From CAYUQT01 sp964446835 (GTDB lineage Bacteria; Planctomycetota; Phycisphaerae; UBA1845; JAFGLZ01): a stretch of 64,000 bases of DNA. The position numbers and the translations under genes were made by a program. The DNA lies in NCBI GenBank assembly GCA_964446835.1, contig CAYUQT010000009.1, positions 124,001 through 188,000 of the forward strand. The letters are read 5' to 3'. Position 1 is the stretch's first letter. The number at the start of each line of letters is the position of its first letter. This document shows, one piece after another, positions 50,791 through 59,690 of the stretch. The notes under the pieces were generated by a model. The model was given only the letters and a program-made list of their open reading frames with translations, was not told where the DNA came from and searched no databases.

Positions 50791-51015
50791 ATGACGCAGC
50801 AACGAAAGCCCCAATTGCTGGACCTAGTGGCTGTCCTGAACGTCCCACCGGATGCTCCTCTCCTAACGGGTGATGTGGGCACTGTGGTCGAGGTCCTTCC
50901 GCCGGACGGAGTTGAGGTGGAGTTTCTGGATCGCGACGGTAGAACGCGATGTGTGGCGACGTTAGGTGACTCAGATGTCCTCGTCCTCAACCGCGAGCGC
51001 ACACCGGTAGGATAG
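50791..51015 (+). CDS. DUF4926 family protein
   Basis: This is a 74-residue beta-barrel-like protein with GGGGAG 6-7 nt before the ATG. LLDLVAVLNVPPDAPLLTGDVGTVVEVLPPDGVEVEFLDRDG is the DUF4926 signature, an SH3-like small barrel. It pairs with the DUF6883 gene 16 bp upstream; such pairs resemble toxin-antitoxin or effector-immunity units, which is not yet shown. The module sits between GH36-like copies 1 and 2. Confidence 0.8.
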   Translation: MTQQRKPQLLDLVAVLNVPPDAPLLTGDVGTVVEVLPPDGVEVEFLDRDGRTRCVATLGDSDVLVLNRERTPVG

Positions 51016-51084
51016 CCCCGACAACGCATCCCAAGTCGTCAATCGTTCGTTTGGAACCGAACTCCGAACCAGAGGTGAACATCC

Positions 51085-53550
51085 ATGCTGAGAACAAACC
51101 GACTGGTCGTCATGGTCCTGATTGCACAGTTGGGCGCGGCGCAACTTGCCGGCGCCATCGCTCCAACTCCCGACGAGATCCGGGAACTCCGCCAATGGGT
51201 CTCTGCCAAGCTCGAAGGCAGACAGCTCGCCGAACGCCTTCCCTCCGGATTGATCGTCTTGGCCAATCATGGTCCCGTGCAGATGAACGCCCGCTCGGGG
51301 CAGCCGCTCCAGATCGGTGGCCGCGAGTACAAGCGAGGGCTCTACTGTCATGCCGTCAGCAAGGTCGTCGTAAGGCTGCCCGGTCCCGGCAAGACGTTCA
51401 CATCCGTCATCGGCATTGATACCCGGGCCGGTGGCGGCAGCATCATGTTCTCCATCGATGTGGCAGGCAAAGAGGTGTTCCGCTCACCGGTCATGCACGT
51501 GAACGACGCGGGCGTGCCCGTCAGCATTGATCTCAACGGTGCCAGGGAGTTTACGCTGAAGGTCGGCGACAACGGCGATGGCATTGCCTGCGATCAGGCC
51601 AACTGGGCCGACGCCAAGGTCGCCCTCGCCGATGGCAGCGAGCTCTGGCTTGGCGAAATGACTCTGTTGGACGGCGCCCGTGCGCCGTACTCCACCGACC
51701 CTCCGTTCTCATTCAAGGTCGACGGCAAGCCCTCGACCGAATTCTTGAAGACCTGGAACGTCCATCGCACCGAGAAGAAGCTGGACGATCAGCGGACCGA
51801 ACGCACCCTGGTCTACACCGATTCCAAGACCGGACTGGTCGTGCGCCTCGTGGCGATCGAATACGCCGATTTCCCCACCGTTGAATGGACCGTCTATTTC
51901 AAGAACACCGGTTCGGCCGACACGCCGATTCTGTCGGACATCCTGGCGCTCGACACATCGTTGCAGCGAAACAGTCAGGGAGAGTTCGTTCTGCACCACC
52001 ACGTCGGCACCAATGTGACGCGTAACGACTATCAGCCGCTCACCTCGGAGCTGAAGCCCAAGGAGAAGCTCCGGCTGGCCCCCAGTCATGGCCGCCCCTG
52101 TGCGGGTGTGTTTCCTTACTTCAACATCGAGTGGCCCGGCGAGGGCGTGATCGCCGTCGTCGGCTGGCCCGGGATGTGGGCTGCCGAGTTCGCCCGCGAC
52201 GAGGCGACGAGCCTTCGCATTACTTCAGGTCAGGAGCGGACACACCTCAGACTGCTGCCGGGTGAGGAAATCCGCACGCCCCTGGTCGTCCTTCAATTCT
52301 GGAAGGGCGACTACCTGCGGAGTCAGAACATCTGGCGGCGGTGGATGATCGCGCACAACATCCCGCGGCGTGGCGGCAAGCTGCCTCCGCCGCAAATGCC
52401 GGCCGTCAGCGGGAACCAGTTCCCCGGCCTGTTGTGTAACGAGGCCGGTGAGCTTCAGTACATCGATCGGTTCGCCGAGGAGGGCATCAAGATCACCCAC
52501 TGGTGGATGGATGCCGGCTGGTACGTCAACAAGGGCGACTGGGGGAGCACTGGCACGTGGGAGATCGACAGGAAGCGGTTCCCGCGCGGGCTGCGCGGCG
52601 TGGCCGACCATGCCCACGCAAGGAACATCAAGCTCATCGTCTGGTTCGAGCCCGAGCGCGTCACCGCCGACTCGTGGCTGACCAACAACCATCCGGACTG
52701 GGTGCTGGGCGGCAAGAACGGCGGGCTGCTGAACCTCGGTAACCCCGACGCTTGGAAGTGGCTGGTCAATCACTTCGACAAGATCATCACCGAAGAGGGC
52801 ATCGACTACTATCGGCAGGACTTCAATATGGACCCGCTGCCTCATTGGCGCGCCAACGATGCCCCGAACCGCCAGGGCATCACCGAGATCCGCCACGTCG
52901 AGGGCTATCTGGCCTTCTGGGACGAACTGGTTCGCCGCCACCCTGACATGATGATCGATTCTTGTGCCAGCGGCGGCCATCGCAATGATCTCGAAACCTT
53001 GCGGCGATCCGTACCCCTGCTGAGAAGCGACTACATCCTCGACCCGCTGGGCGAGCAGTGCCACACCTATGGGTTCGCCTTCTGGGTCCCGTATTGGGGA
53101 ACCGGTTTCATCGATTTCGACGCTTACATCTTCCGGAGCTGCCTGGGCCTGGACACCACGGTGAGCACGGACGCCCGCCGCAAGGACCTCAACTGGGAGC
53201 TCCTGCGGAAGCTGACCCGCCAGTGGAAACAGGTCGCCGACTACTTCTACGGCGACTACTATCCGCTGACGCGCTACAGCCTGGACAACGATGCGTGGAT
53301 CGCCTGGCAGTTCGATCGCGCCGATCTCGGCGAGGGCATGATCCAGGCCTTCCGCCGGCCGGAGAGCGACTTTGAGGCCGCGCGATTCAGGCTCCGCGGG
53401 CTGGATCCTCAGGCACAATACACGGTTACCGATCTGGACGTCGGCCAACCCCAGCCGATCTCCGGCCGCGAACTGACAGAAAAGGGACTGCCGGTCAGCA
53501 TTCTCGATCGGCCGGGCTCCGTGCTTGTCGTCTATCGGAAGGTCCGGTAG
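51085..53550 (+). CDS. Secreted NPCBM-GH36-like glycosidase, tandem copy 2
   Basis: This is an 821-residue paralogue of the 47882 gene with AGAGGTGA before the ATG and a signal peptide ending ALAGAIA-like (QLAGAIA). NPCBM residues are kept (YKRGLYCHAVSKVVVRLP; NGDGIACDQANWADAK). Catalytic motifs are kept: WWMDAGWY, LIVWFEPERV, YYRQDFNMDP with putative nucleophile Asp579, and SCASGGHRNDLETLRRSVPLLRSD with likely acid/base Asp649. The segment after the acid/base differs from copy 1 (DYILDPLGEQ against DWRLDPVGTQ), which may change substrate choice. It is followed by copy 3 after 151 bp. Confidence 0.88.
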   Translation: MLRTNRLVVMVLIAQLGAAQLAGAIAPTPDEIRELRQWVSAKLEGRQLAERLPSGLIVLANHGPVQMNARSGQPLQIGGREYKRGLYCHAVSKVVVRLPGPGKTFTSVIGIDTRAGGGSIMFSIDVAGKEVFRSPVMHVNDAGVPVSIDLNGAREFTLKVGDNGDGIACDQANWADAKVALADGSELWLGEMTLLDGARAPYSTDPPFSFKVDGKPSTEFLKTWNVHRTEKKLDDQRTERTLVYTDSKTGLVVRLVAIEYADFPTVEWTVYFKNTGSADTPILSDILALDTSLQRNSQGEFVLHHHVGTNVTRNDYQPLTSELKPKEKLRLAPSHGRPCAGVFPYFNIEWPGEGVIAVVGWPGMWAAEFARDEATSLRITSGQERTHLRLLPGEEIRTPLVVLQFWKGDYLRSQNIWRRWMIAHNIPRRGGKLPPPQMPAVSGNQFPGLLCNEAGELQYIDRFAEEGIKITHWWMDAGWYVNKGDWGSTGTWEIDRKRFPRGLRGVADHAHARNIKLIVWFEPERVTADSWLTNNHPDWVLGGKNGGLLNLGNPDAWKWLVNHFDKIITEEGIDYYRQDFNMDPLPHWRANDAPNRQGITEIRHVEGYLAFWDELVRRHPDMMIDSCASGGHRNDLETLRRSVPLLRSDYILDPLGEQCHTYGFAFWVPYWGTGFIDFDAYIFRSCLGLDTTVSTDARRKDLNWELLRKLTRQWKQVADYFYGDYYPLTRYSLDNDAWIAWQFDRADLGEGMIQAFRRPESDFEAARFRLRGLDPQAQYTVTDLDVGQPQPISGRELTEKGLPVSILDRPGSVLVVYRKVR

Positions 53551-53701
53551 CCTCCTGTTCACCGCCGGATGTCGCCAGCGACGGATGTCGAGAGTCTCTG
53601 GCGACGCCGACCATAGGAAGGGTCGTGGTGGACGATGCGCCGTCTTCGTCGCCCGATCCCTAGCCAACATGATTCCTTCTGCGTTGATATGAGGTGATCG
53701 A

Positions 53702-56173
53702 ATGAGAAGCTCGCATGCCGTACTCGCATCGCTCGGTGTCCTTTTCGCCGTACGTCAGGTCAGCGCCGTCAACGTTCAGCCGGGCGAACTGAACGAGGCC
53801 CGCCGCTGGGCGGCCGCCAGGTTCCACGGTTCCGTCGAGAAGACCCTGCCCCCACCGTGCCTTCAGGTTCTCGCCAACTACGGCATCGTGCAGAGGAACG
53901 CCCGCGGCGGCAAACCCCTCAAGATCGCCAACCGGGAGTACACGCGAGGTCTCTACGGCCACGCTGTCGGAAAGATCATGGTGCGATTGCCCTCACCGGC
54001 AAAGACGTTCGGCGCCGTCGTCGGCGTCGATAGCAACGAACAGACCTCCGGTGGGCGGGGCAGTGTCGTCTTCTCGGTATCCGTTGGCGACAAGCCGGCG
54101 TTCAAGACCGACATCTTGCGTGAAGGAATGCCCGGCGCGGCCGTGAACGTCGACCTGGGCGGCGCCACGGAGTTCGTGATGGAGATCGGCGATGGCGGCG
54201 ACGGGTTCTCCTGCGACCAGGCCGACTGGGCCGACGCCAAGGTGACCCTGGCCGACGGGCGGACCCTTTGGCTCGGCGAGTTGCCCATCGCAGACCCGGC
54301 CCGCAAGCCCTGCACCTCAGAGCCCCCGTTCTCTTTCACCTTCGGTGGGAAGCCCTCTGCCGAGCTGCTCAAGGGGTGGCAGCCGAACCGCCAGAGCCGG
54401 AAGCTGGATGACGTTCGAACGGAACACACCCTGTCCTGGACCGATCCGGCCACCGGCCTGATCGTCCGGTGCGTCGCGATAGAATGGGCCGACTTTCCGG
54501 CCGTCGAGTGGACGCTGTACTTCAAGAACGGCGGCCAGGCCGACACGCCGATTCTCGAGAACATCCAATCGATGGATGTTCGCATTGACCGGCCCGACTA
54601 CTGCGAGTTCACCCTGAATCACAACCGGGGCGATTCGTGCTCCGTCGACAGCTTCGAACCACTTCGAACGCCCCTGACGCCCAAGACCGAACTGCGATTC
54701 GCCCCCGACGGCGGCCGGCCGACCAACGGCAGATGGCCCTACTACAACATCGAATGGGCCAGCGAGGGTGTCATCGCCGTCATCGGTTGGCCCGGCCAGT
54801 GGGCCTCCACCTTCACCCGCGACGAAGGCAGTATCCTGCGCATCCGAGGCGGCCAGGAGCTGACGCGGTTCACCCTCCATCCGGGCGAAGAGGTTCGCAC
54901 CCCCCTGAGTCTGCTTCTGTTCTACGCGGGCGATCGCATTCGAGCCCAGAACATCTGGCGCCGGTTCATGTTCGAACACAACTTCCCGAAGGATCACGGC
55001 AAGCCCCTGGCTCCCAAGCTTGCCGGTTGCAGCGGATGGCACTTCCCGGGCCTGATGTGCAACCAGGCCGGTGAGATCGAATTCATCGATCGGTACCTCG
55101 CCGAAGGGATCAAGCTGGACTACTGGTGGATGGACGCCGGCTGGTACCCGTGCGACGGTGTCGGCTGGCCGAAGGTCGGAACGTGGGAGGTCGACCGAAA
55201 GCGGTACCCCGGCGGCCTGAAGGCCGTTACCGATCACGCCCACTCCAAGGGCGTCCAGGGTATCGTCTGGTTCGAGCCGGAACGTGTCCATCCCGGCACC
55301 TGGCTTACCGAAAACCACCCGGAGTGGATCCTCGGCGGCAAGAATGGCGGCCTGCTGAACCTCGGCAACCCGGACGCACGCCGCTGGCTCATCGACCACG
55401 TCGATCGGATCATCACCGAGCAGGGAATCGACCTGTACCGCCAGGACTTCAACATGGACCCGCTGAGCTTCTGGCGAAAGAACGATACCGCCGATCGTCA
55501 GGGTATCACGGAGATCCGCCACGTGGAGGGATACCTGGCCTACTGGGACGAGCTGAGGCGGCGTCACCCGGGAATGCTGATCGATTCGTGTGCCTCCGGC
55601 GGACGGCGAAACGATCTCGAAACGATGCGCCGGGCTGTGCCCCTGCTGCGGAGCGATCTGGAGTTCAACGCCACGGGCAACCAGTGCCAGACGTACGGAT
55701 TCGACATGTGGCTGCCCTATCACGAAATGGGCAACCGTGACATGGATGTCTACAACATGCGAAGCAACATGGCCCCGTTGTGCGGATTCGTGTGGGATGT
55801 CCGCCGCAAAGACCTGAATTACGATCTGGCACGCCGAGTGATCGCGCAGTGGAGGCAGGTGGCCGACGGCTACTTCGGCGACATGTACCCGCTCAGCGCC
55901 TACGTCACGTCCGAGGATGTCTGGATGGCATGGCAGTTCGATCGCCCGGACCTTGGCACGGGGATGGTGCAGGCCTTCCGGCGCGGTGAGAGTGTTTATG
56001 AGGTCGGACGATTCCGGCTCCGCGGTCTGGAGGCCGATGCCAAGTACGTCGTAACCGATCTCGATCGGAACGACTCGCAGGAGATCACCGGCCAGGAGCT
56101 GATGCAGCGAGGGCTGAGGGTCGAAGTCCCCGATCGTTCCGGTTCCGCCTTGATCGCCTACAAGAGACTCTGA
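53702..56173 (+). CDS. Secreted NPCBM-GH36-like glycosidase, tandem copy 3
   Basis: This is an 823-residue third paralogue with GAGGTGA before the ATG and a signal peptide (AVLASLGVLFAVRQVSA). The NPCBM has YTRGLYGHAVGKIMVRLP, in which the Cys kept in copies 1 and 2 is Gly. The barrel keeps WWMDAGWY, GIVWFEPERV, LYRQDFNMDP (putative nucleophile Asp582) and SCASGGRRNDLETMRRAVPLLRSD (likely acid/base Asp652). The acid/base loop reads DLEFNATGNQ, the most different of the three. It converges on the alpha/alpha-barrel protein gene, with 40 bp between stops. Confidence 0.88.
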   Translation: MRSSHAVLASLGVLFAVRQVSAVNVQPGELNEARRWAAARFHGSVEKTLPPPCLQVLANYGIVQRNARGGKPLKIANREYTRGLYGHAVGKIMVRLPSPAKTFGAVVGVDSNEQTSGGRGSVVFSVSVGDKPAFKTDILREGMPGAAVNVDLGGATEFVMEIGDGGDGFSCDQADWADAKVTLADGRTLWLGELPIADPARKPCTSEPPFSFTFGGKPSAELLKGWQPNRQSRKLDDVRTEHTLSWTDPATGLIVRCVAIEWADFPAVEWTLYFKNGGQADTPILENIQSMDVRIDRPDYCEFTLNHNRGDSCSVDSFEPLRTPLTPKTELRFAPDGGRPTNGRWPYYNIEWASEGVIAVIGWPGQWASTFTRDEGSILRIRGGQELTRFTLHPGEEVRTPLSLLLFYAGDRIRAQNIWRRFMFEHNFPKDHGKPLAPKLAGCSGWHFPGLMCNQAGEIEFIDRYLAEGIKLDYWWMDAGWYPCDGVGWPKVGTWEVDRKRYPGGLKAVTDHAHSKGVQGIVWFEPERVHPGTWLTENHPEWILGGKNGGLLNLGNPDARRWLIDHVDRIITEQGIDLYRQDFNMDPLSFWRKNDTADRQGITEIRHVEGYLAYWDELRRRHPGMLIDSCASGGRRNDLETMRRAVPLLRSDLEFNATGNQCQTYGFDMWLPYHEMGNRDMDVYNMRSNMAPLCGFVWDVRRKDLNYDLARRVIAQWRQVADGYFGDMYPLSAYVTSEDVWMAWQFDRPDLGTGMVQAFRRGESVYEVGRFRLRGLEADAKYVVTDLDRNDSQEITGQELMQRGLRVEVPDRSGSALIAYKRL

Positions 56174-56213
56174 GCCGGCGGCCGATCATACGGATGATCG
56201 ATGCGCCGGTGTT

Positions 56214-59051
56214 TCACCGGTAAAGCACCTCGACGGTCGTCGGCGCCCGCAGGTCTCGCAGTGTCACCGTATCGGAGCTGAATGTGGCTGCCTTTTCTTC
56301 TTTGGTGATGACACTGCGAATGGGGGCGTTCTGAGGATGACGCAATCGGACCCGGATCGACGCAGCCGGCCTCCGGGTGGGTGGGTCGATCCGGATCGAT
56401 ATCCGGCCCTGATCGACCTGAGAGCGGATCGCAAAACTCACGGTGCCGAACGATGTCGGCGCCCGCTCTACCCGCACTTCCTTGTTCGTATCGAGCCACG
56501 CTTGAGGAATGGCTTGGCCGAGATGCAGTTCATTGCCGACCTCCCGGACCAGTATGTTGCGCAACAGAAAGAGCTGCTGCGTGTTCGAGTAGAGGTGGGG
56601 CAATGTCATGAAGTTCTTCCCTTCCTTCAGGAATGTCACTTCCACCGCAGAGTAAGTCTCTCGCGACATGCCGTAGGCCAGCGATCCGTAGAAGCCCAGC
56701 AGGACGCGACGAACCTCGTCCCGCGCCAGGCAGTCCATCCAGTAACCGTAGGTGTACGCGTGATCGATGCCGTTCCAGAATCGGCACATCCCGAGAATCA
56801 GGCCTCCCCGCTGCTCAAGCATGTCTCTGTACCACTTGGCCTGAGGCGACCCGGCCGGCAGGAATCCAGTCTCCAGGATCGGCCCTACCATCAGGCCGTA
56901 ATAGTCGTACGCGTTGTAGTCCGACGCCTTCAGCAGCTCTTGCGTCTGCGGAAAGATCGGAAGCATCTTCATACCGTCGCGATCGATGACGGCCTTCGCC
57001 ATCGAGTCCAGCACGTCCTTGCGGTAGGCGGTGGCCTCATCGCCGATTCGTGAGCCCTCCTCCTTCAGACCGATGTCCGCCAGGGCGGAAGCTGTTGCCT
57101 CCATGCCTGCGACGAGATACGTGTCGGACTTGTAACAATAGGCTGGCGAGGGGTGGTCGCAGTAGGGGCGGTCCAGGATCAACCCGTACCACGCTGCCGT
57201 GGGAGACTGTTGGCTCTTGCTCGTCCTGCGCTTCTGAATGATCCACTCACACATCCTGACCATGGTCGGGGCCACCGTTCGAAGCCAGGCCGAATCGCCG
57301 GTCATTCGGTAATGGTGGGCCAGGGCGCACAGCATTACCCCCTGATCGGGCAGCCCATAGTTGACCACGAAATACCCGTCCGGTTTCAGGAAGGTCAGAA
57401 GCGATTCCAGATACCGGCGCGCGTCCGCGTGGTGACCCATCAGGTCGAGCGCCTGGCAGTACAGCGCGGCGCTGTATCCATAGATCATCTCATAGAAGCC
57501 CGACCCGTCATGCGGTTCGTAGACGTTGCCCTTCTTGTCCGCGTTCAGGAAGTTGTAGGCCAGCCAGGCCCGGTACGCGTTGTTCACCCGTTCCTCGGGA
57601 ACAGTAATGCGGGTGTGGCGGTTCAGCAGGTCCTCCCATGTGCCGGTGACGGTCTTGAGGACCGTGTCGAATTCTCCAGGACTCACCTCCCGCACGTTTG
57701 CATCCGTGGCCGATGAGGGCACCTTGATACAGATGATCCGATTGCCCTTCCCCTCGATTTCCAGCGCCCACGTTGCTGCGGATTGCCCTGGGACAAGAGG
57801 CTTGCCGTCTGCCTTGAAGTTCTCGATGCGCAGGGGCACCCTCCGCTTGGTCTCTCGCGAGTTGTCGATGCGAAGCCGGATGCAGGCAAACGCCTCTGTG
57901 TCGGGGCTCATCGCTTCAGAGTATCCACAGACCGTTTGCTCATAGCTCAGATCGTCATGATTCCAATCGGCGATGACGATCGGCAGGTATCCCTTTTCGA
58001 GTCGCTTTCGGGCACCTTTGCCGGCCAGTCCGAAACGCACCGGAGGCTCGTTCACCATGAAGCAGACAAAGCCCGTGTTCACCTCGACGGCACCATCGGG
58101 CGTGACGCCAAAGTCGCAGGGGTGATCCTTCACCCCGACCGTTTCGCGAGAATGCTTCATTGCCGGAAAGTGCCGGGCCACCGACTCATAGCTCGGGTCT
58201 GCCGGGCCGGCGATCTCGGCTTCGCCCAGGGAATCCGCTCCGGCCGCCGGTCGCAGACGTTTGTCGGGCAGATCGAGCCGGCTCGAATCGGTCGGTACTA
58301 CCGATATCTCGCCGATCATCGCCAGGGTCCTTTGGCCCTTGTCGGAGAAGTCATTGTTCATGTCGGGGGCGGGGAATCTGCGCGGGATCGTCAGGCCCTT
58401 GCCGACGATTAGCAGGGCAGGGGGCCCACTCAGTGGGCCTTGCGGTCTGGTGGTCACGCGCACCGTGCTCCAACGTGCACCGTCGCCGCTGGACAGGTAG
58501 GCGATATGGCTCCGGCCCAGTTCGATGGCCACGTATTGGTCCGAGGAACCTTCGCCCGACGGCCGTGCACCACTCTCCATCTTGGCGGTCTGAGGGTTGT
58601 AGTGCCACTGATCGCTGGGCTCTGCAAAGTCGCAGTGCTCCTTGTACTCACCTGCGGTCGTCTCGGCCACGTAGAGACCGTCCTTGGCAAGAACCCCGAA
58701 TTGGCACCAGTTGCCCGGGTCCCAGTACAGAAACAGTGATGCGGTCCAGCTCACACCAACGCCCGGCCGGATCCGGCACGACGCGCGAATCAGGTCGACA
58801 CCGAGCGGGCGCTGAATATGGGCGTACGTGTTGCTGAGCGCCGAGATGTGCAGCATCCCATCTCTGACGTCGATGGCATTGCCCGGCGAGAGGTCCACCC
58901 TCCACGCCGGACCGATCACCCCGCCCTCGAAGGTCTCGCGGAACGGAATCGCCGGCGGGCCTTCAGCCGCATCTATGAAGCCCTGACTGCCGGTCAGGAC
59001 AAACATCACAATCACCAACTCCGCTCGTGACCTGATGTGCCGATTATGCAT
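56214..59051 (-). CDS. Secreted (alpha/alpha)6-barrel protein, glycosidase-like, family not recognised
   Basis: This is a 945-residue exported protein. I chose the ATG at 59051, with GGGAGACC upstream and a signal peptide (LVIVMFVLTGSQGFIDAA). The first 240 residues are a concanavalin-like sandwich (FRETFEGGVIGPAWRVDLSPG; SLFLYWDPGNWCQFGVL). Residues about 480-850 are a helical toroid with RAWLAYNFLNADKKGNVYEPHDGSGFYEMIYGYSAALYCQ, LPDQGVMLCALAHHYRMTG and AWYGLILDRPYCDHPSPAYCYKSD. A C-terminal beta domain ends the protein. It resembles GH15/GH65/GH95-type catalytic folds but I cannot assign a family. It lies directly opposite the GH36-like array and may act on the same glycan. Confidence 0.65.
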   Translation of the reverse strand: MHNRHIRSRAELVIVMFVLTGSQGFIDAAEGPPAIPFRETFEGGVIGPAWRVDLSPGNAIDVRDGMLHISALSNTYAHIQRPLGVDLIRASCRIRPGVGVSWTASLFLYWDPGNWCQFGVLAKDGLYVAETTAGEYKEHCDFAEPSDQWHYNPQTAKMESGARPSGEGSSDQYVAIELGRSHIAYLSSGDGARWSTVRVTTRPQGPLSGPPALLIVGKGLTIPRRFPAPDMNNDFSDKGQRTLAMIGEISVVPTDSSRLDLPDKRLRPAAGADSLGEAEIAGPADPSYESVARHFPAMKHSRETVGVKDHPCDFGVTPDGAVEVNTGFVCFMVNEPPVRFGLAGKGARKRLEKGYLPIVIADWNHDDLSYEQTVCGYSEAMSPDTEAFACIRLRIDNSRETKRRVPLRIENFKADGKPLVPGQSAATWALEIEGKGNRIICIKVPSSATDANVREVSPGEFDTVLKTVTGTWEDLLNRHTRITVPEERVNNAYRAWLAYNFLNADKKGNVYEPHDGSGFYEMIYGYSAALYCQALDLMGHHADARRYLESLLTFLKPDGYFVVNYGLPDQGVMLCALAHHYRMTGDSAWLRTVAPTMVRMCEWIIQKRRTSKSQQSPTAAWYGLILDRPYCDHPSPAYCYKSDTYLVAGMEATASALADIGLKEEGSRIGDEATAYRKDVLDSMAKAVIDRDGMKMLPIFPQTQELLKASDYNAYDYYGLMVGPILETGFLPAGSPQAKWYRDMLEQRGGLILGMCRFWNGIDHAYTYGYWMDCLARDEVRRVLLGFYGSLAYGMSRETYSAVEVTFLKEGKNFMTLPHLYSNTQQLFLLRNILVREVGNELHLGQAIPQAWLDTNKEVRVERAPTSFGTVSFAIRSQVDQGRISIRIDPPTRRPAASIRVRLRHPQNAPIRSVITKEEKAATFSSDTVTLRDLRAPTTVEVLYR

Positions 59052-59264
59052 CGAAGGTCTCCCAGATAGGGGGTCATCGCAGATGGGGTCGGCGTCTGTC
59101 GGCATTCTACCGAGGACAGACCCATCCGTCCTCGCGGTCACCGGGAGACTTCGTCTTCCGGTTGACAACTCCTCCCTCGCTCCTTAGCCTGCCGATCGGT
59201 TGCAGCCGGTGATCAGATCGTTCGGTTCAGGGGGCAAAACCGTTGCATTTCGGGAGTCGATCAC

Positions 59265-59651
59265 ATGAGCGTGCGCATTGTTCGTCTCGGCACGAAGCGG
59301 GCTCGCGATGAGGGACTGCGCATCGGCACCGTCCGGCACCCGCCGCGAGGCGTCCCCAAGAGCAAGCATGCCTCGCAGGACTGGTACGACGTGTGGTTCC
59401 CCAATCTGGCCCCGAGCGCCGAAGCCGTCAGGCTCGCCCGAGACGCCACCACGGATCGCCAGTGGACGGCCTTCATCAAACGCTACCGTCGCGAGATGGC
59501 CGCCCCGGATGCCAGCCGAACACTCGACCTGCTGGCCGCCTTGTCGCACCATGTCAACTTCTCGGTGGGCTGCTACTGCGAGGAAGAATCGCACTGCCAT
59601 CGCTTGATCCTTCACGAGCTGCTGAAAGAGAGAGGTGCGGACATCGCCTGA
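59265..59651 (+). CDS. DUF488 family protein
   Basis: This is a 128-residue cytosolic protein. It has the DUF488 layout: VRIVRLGTKRARDEGLRIGTVR at the start, DWYDVWFPNLAPS, WTAFIKRYRREM, and the strand-loop with Cys residues FSVGCYCEEESHCHRLILHELL, which could bind metal. Members are small proteins of unknown biochemical role, sometimes near uncharacterised stress genes. GGGAG is 9 nt before the ATG. It is single, between leftward genes. Confidence 0.8.
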   Translation: MSVRIVRLGTKRARDEGLRIGTVRHPPRGVPKSKHASQDWYDVWFPNLAPSAEAVRLARDATTDRQWTAFIKRYRREMAAPDASRTLDLLAALSHHVNFSVGCYCEEESHCHRLILHELLKERGADIA

Positions 59652-59690
59652 TCCAGCCGTTGGCCGGCACTTGACCCTATCGCCCAACGG

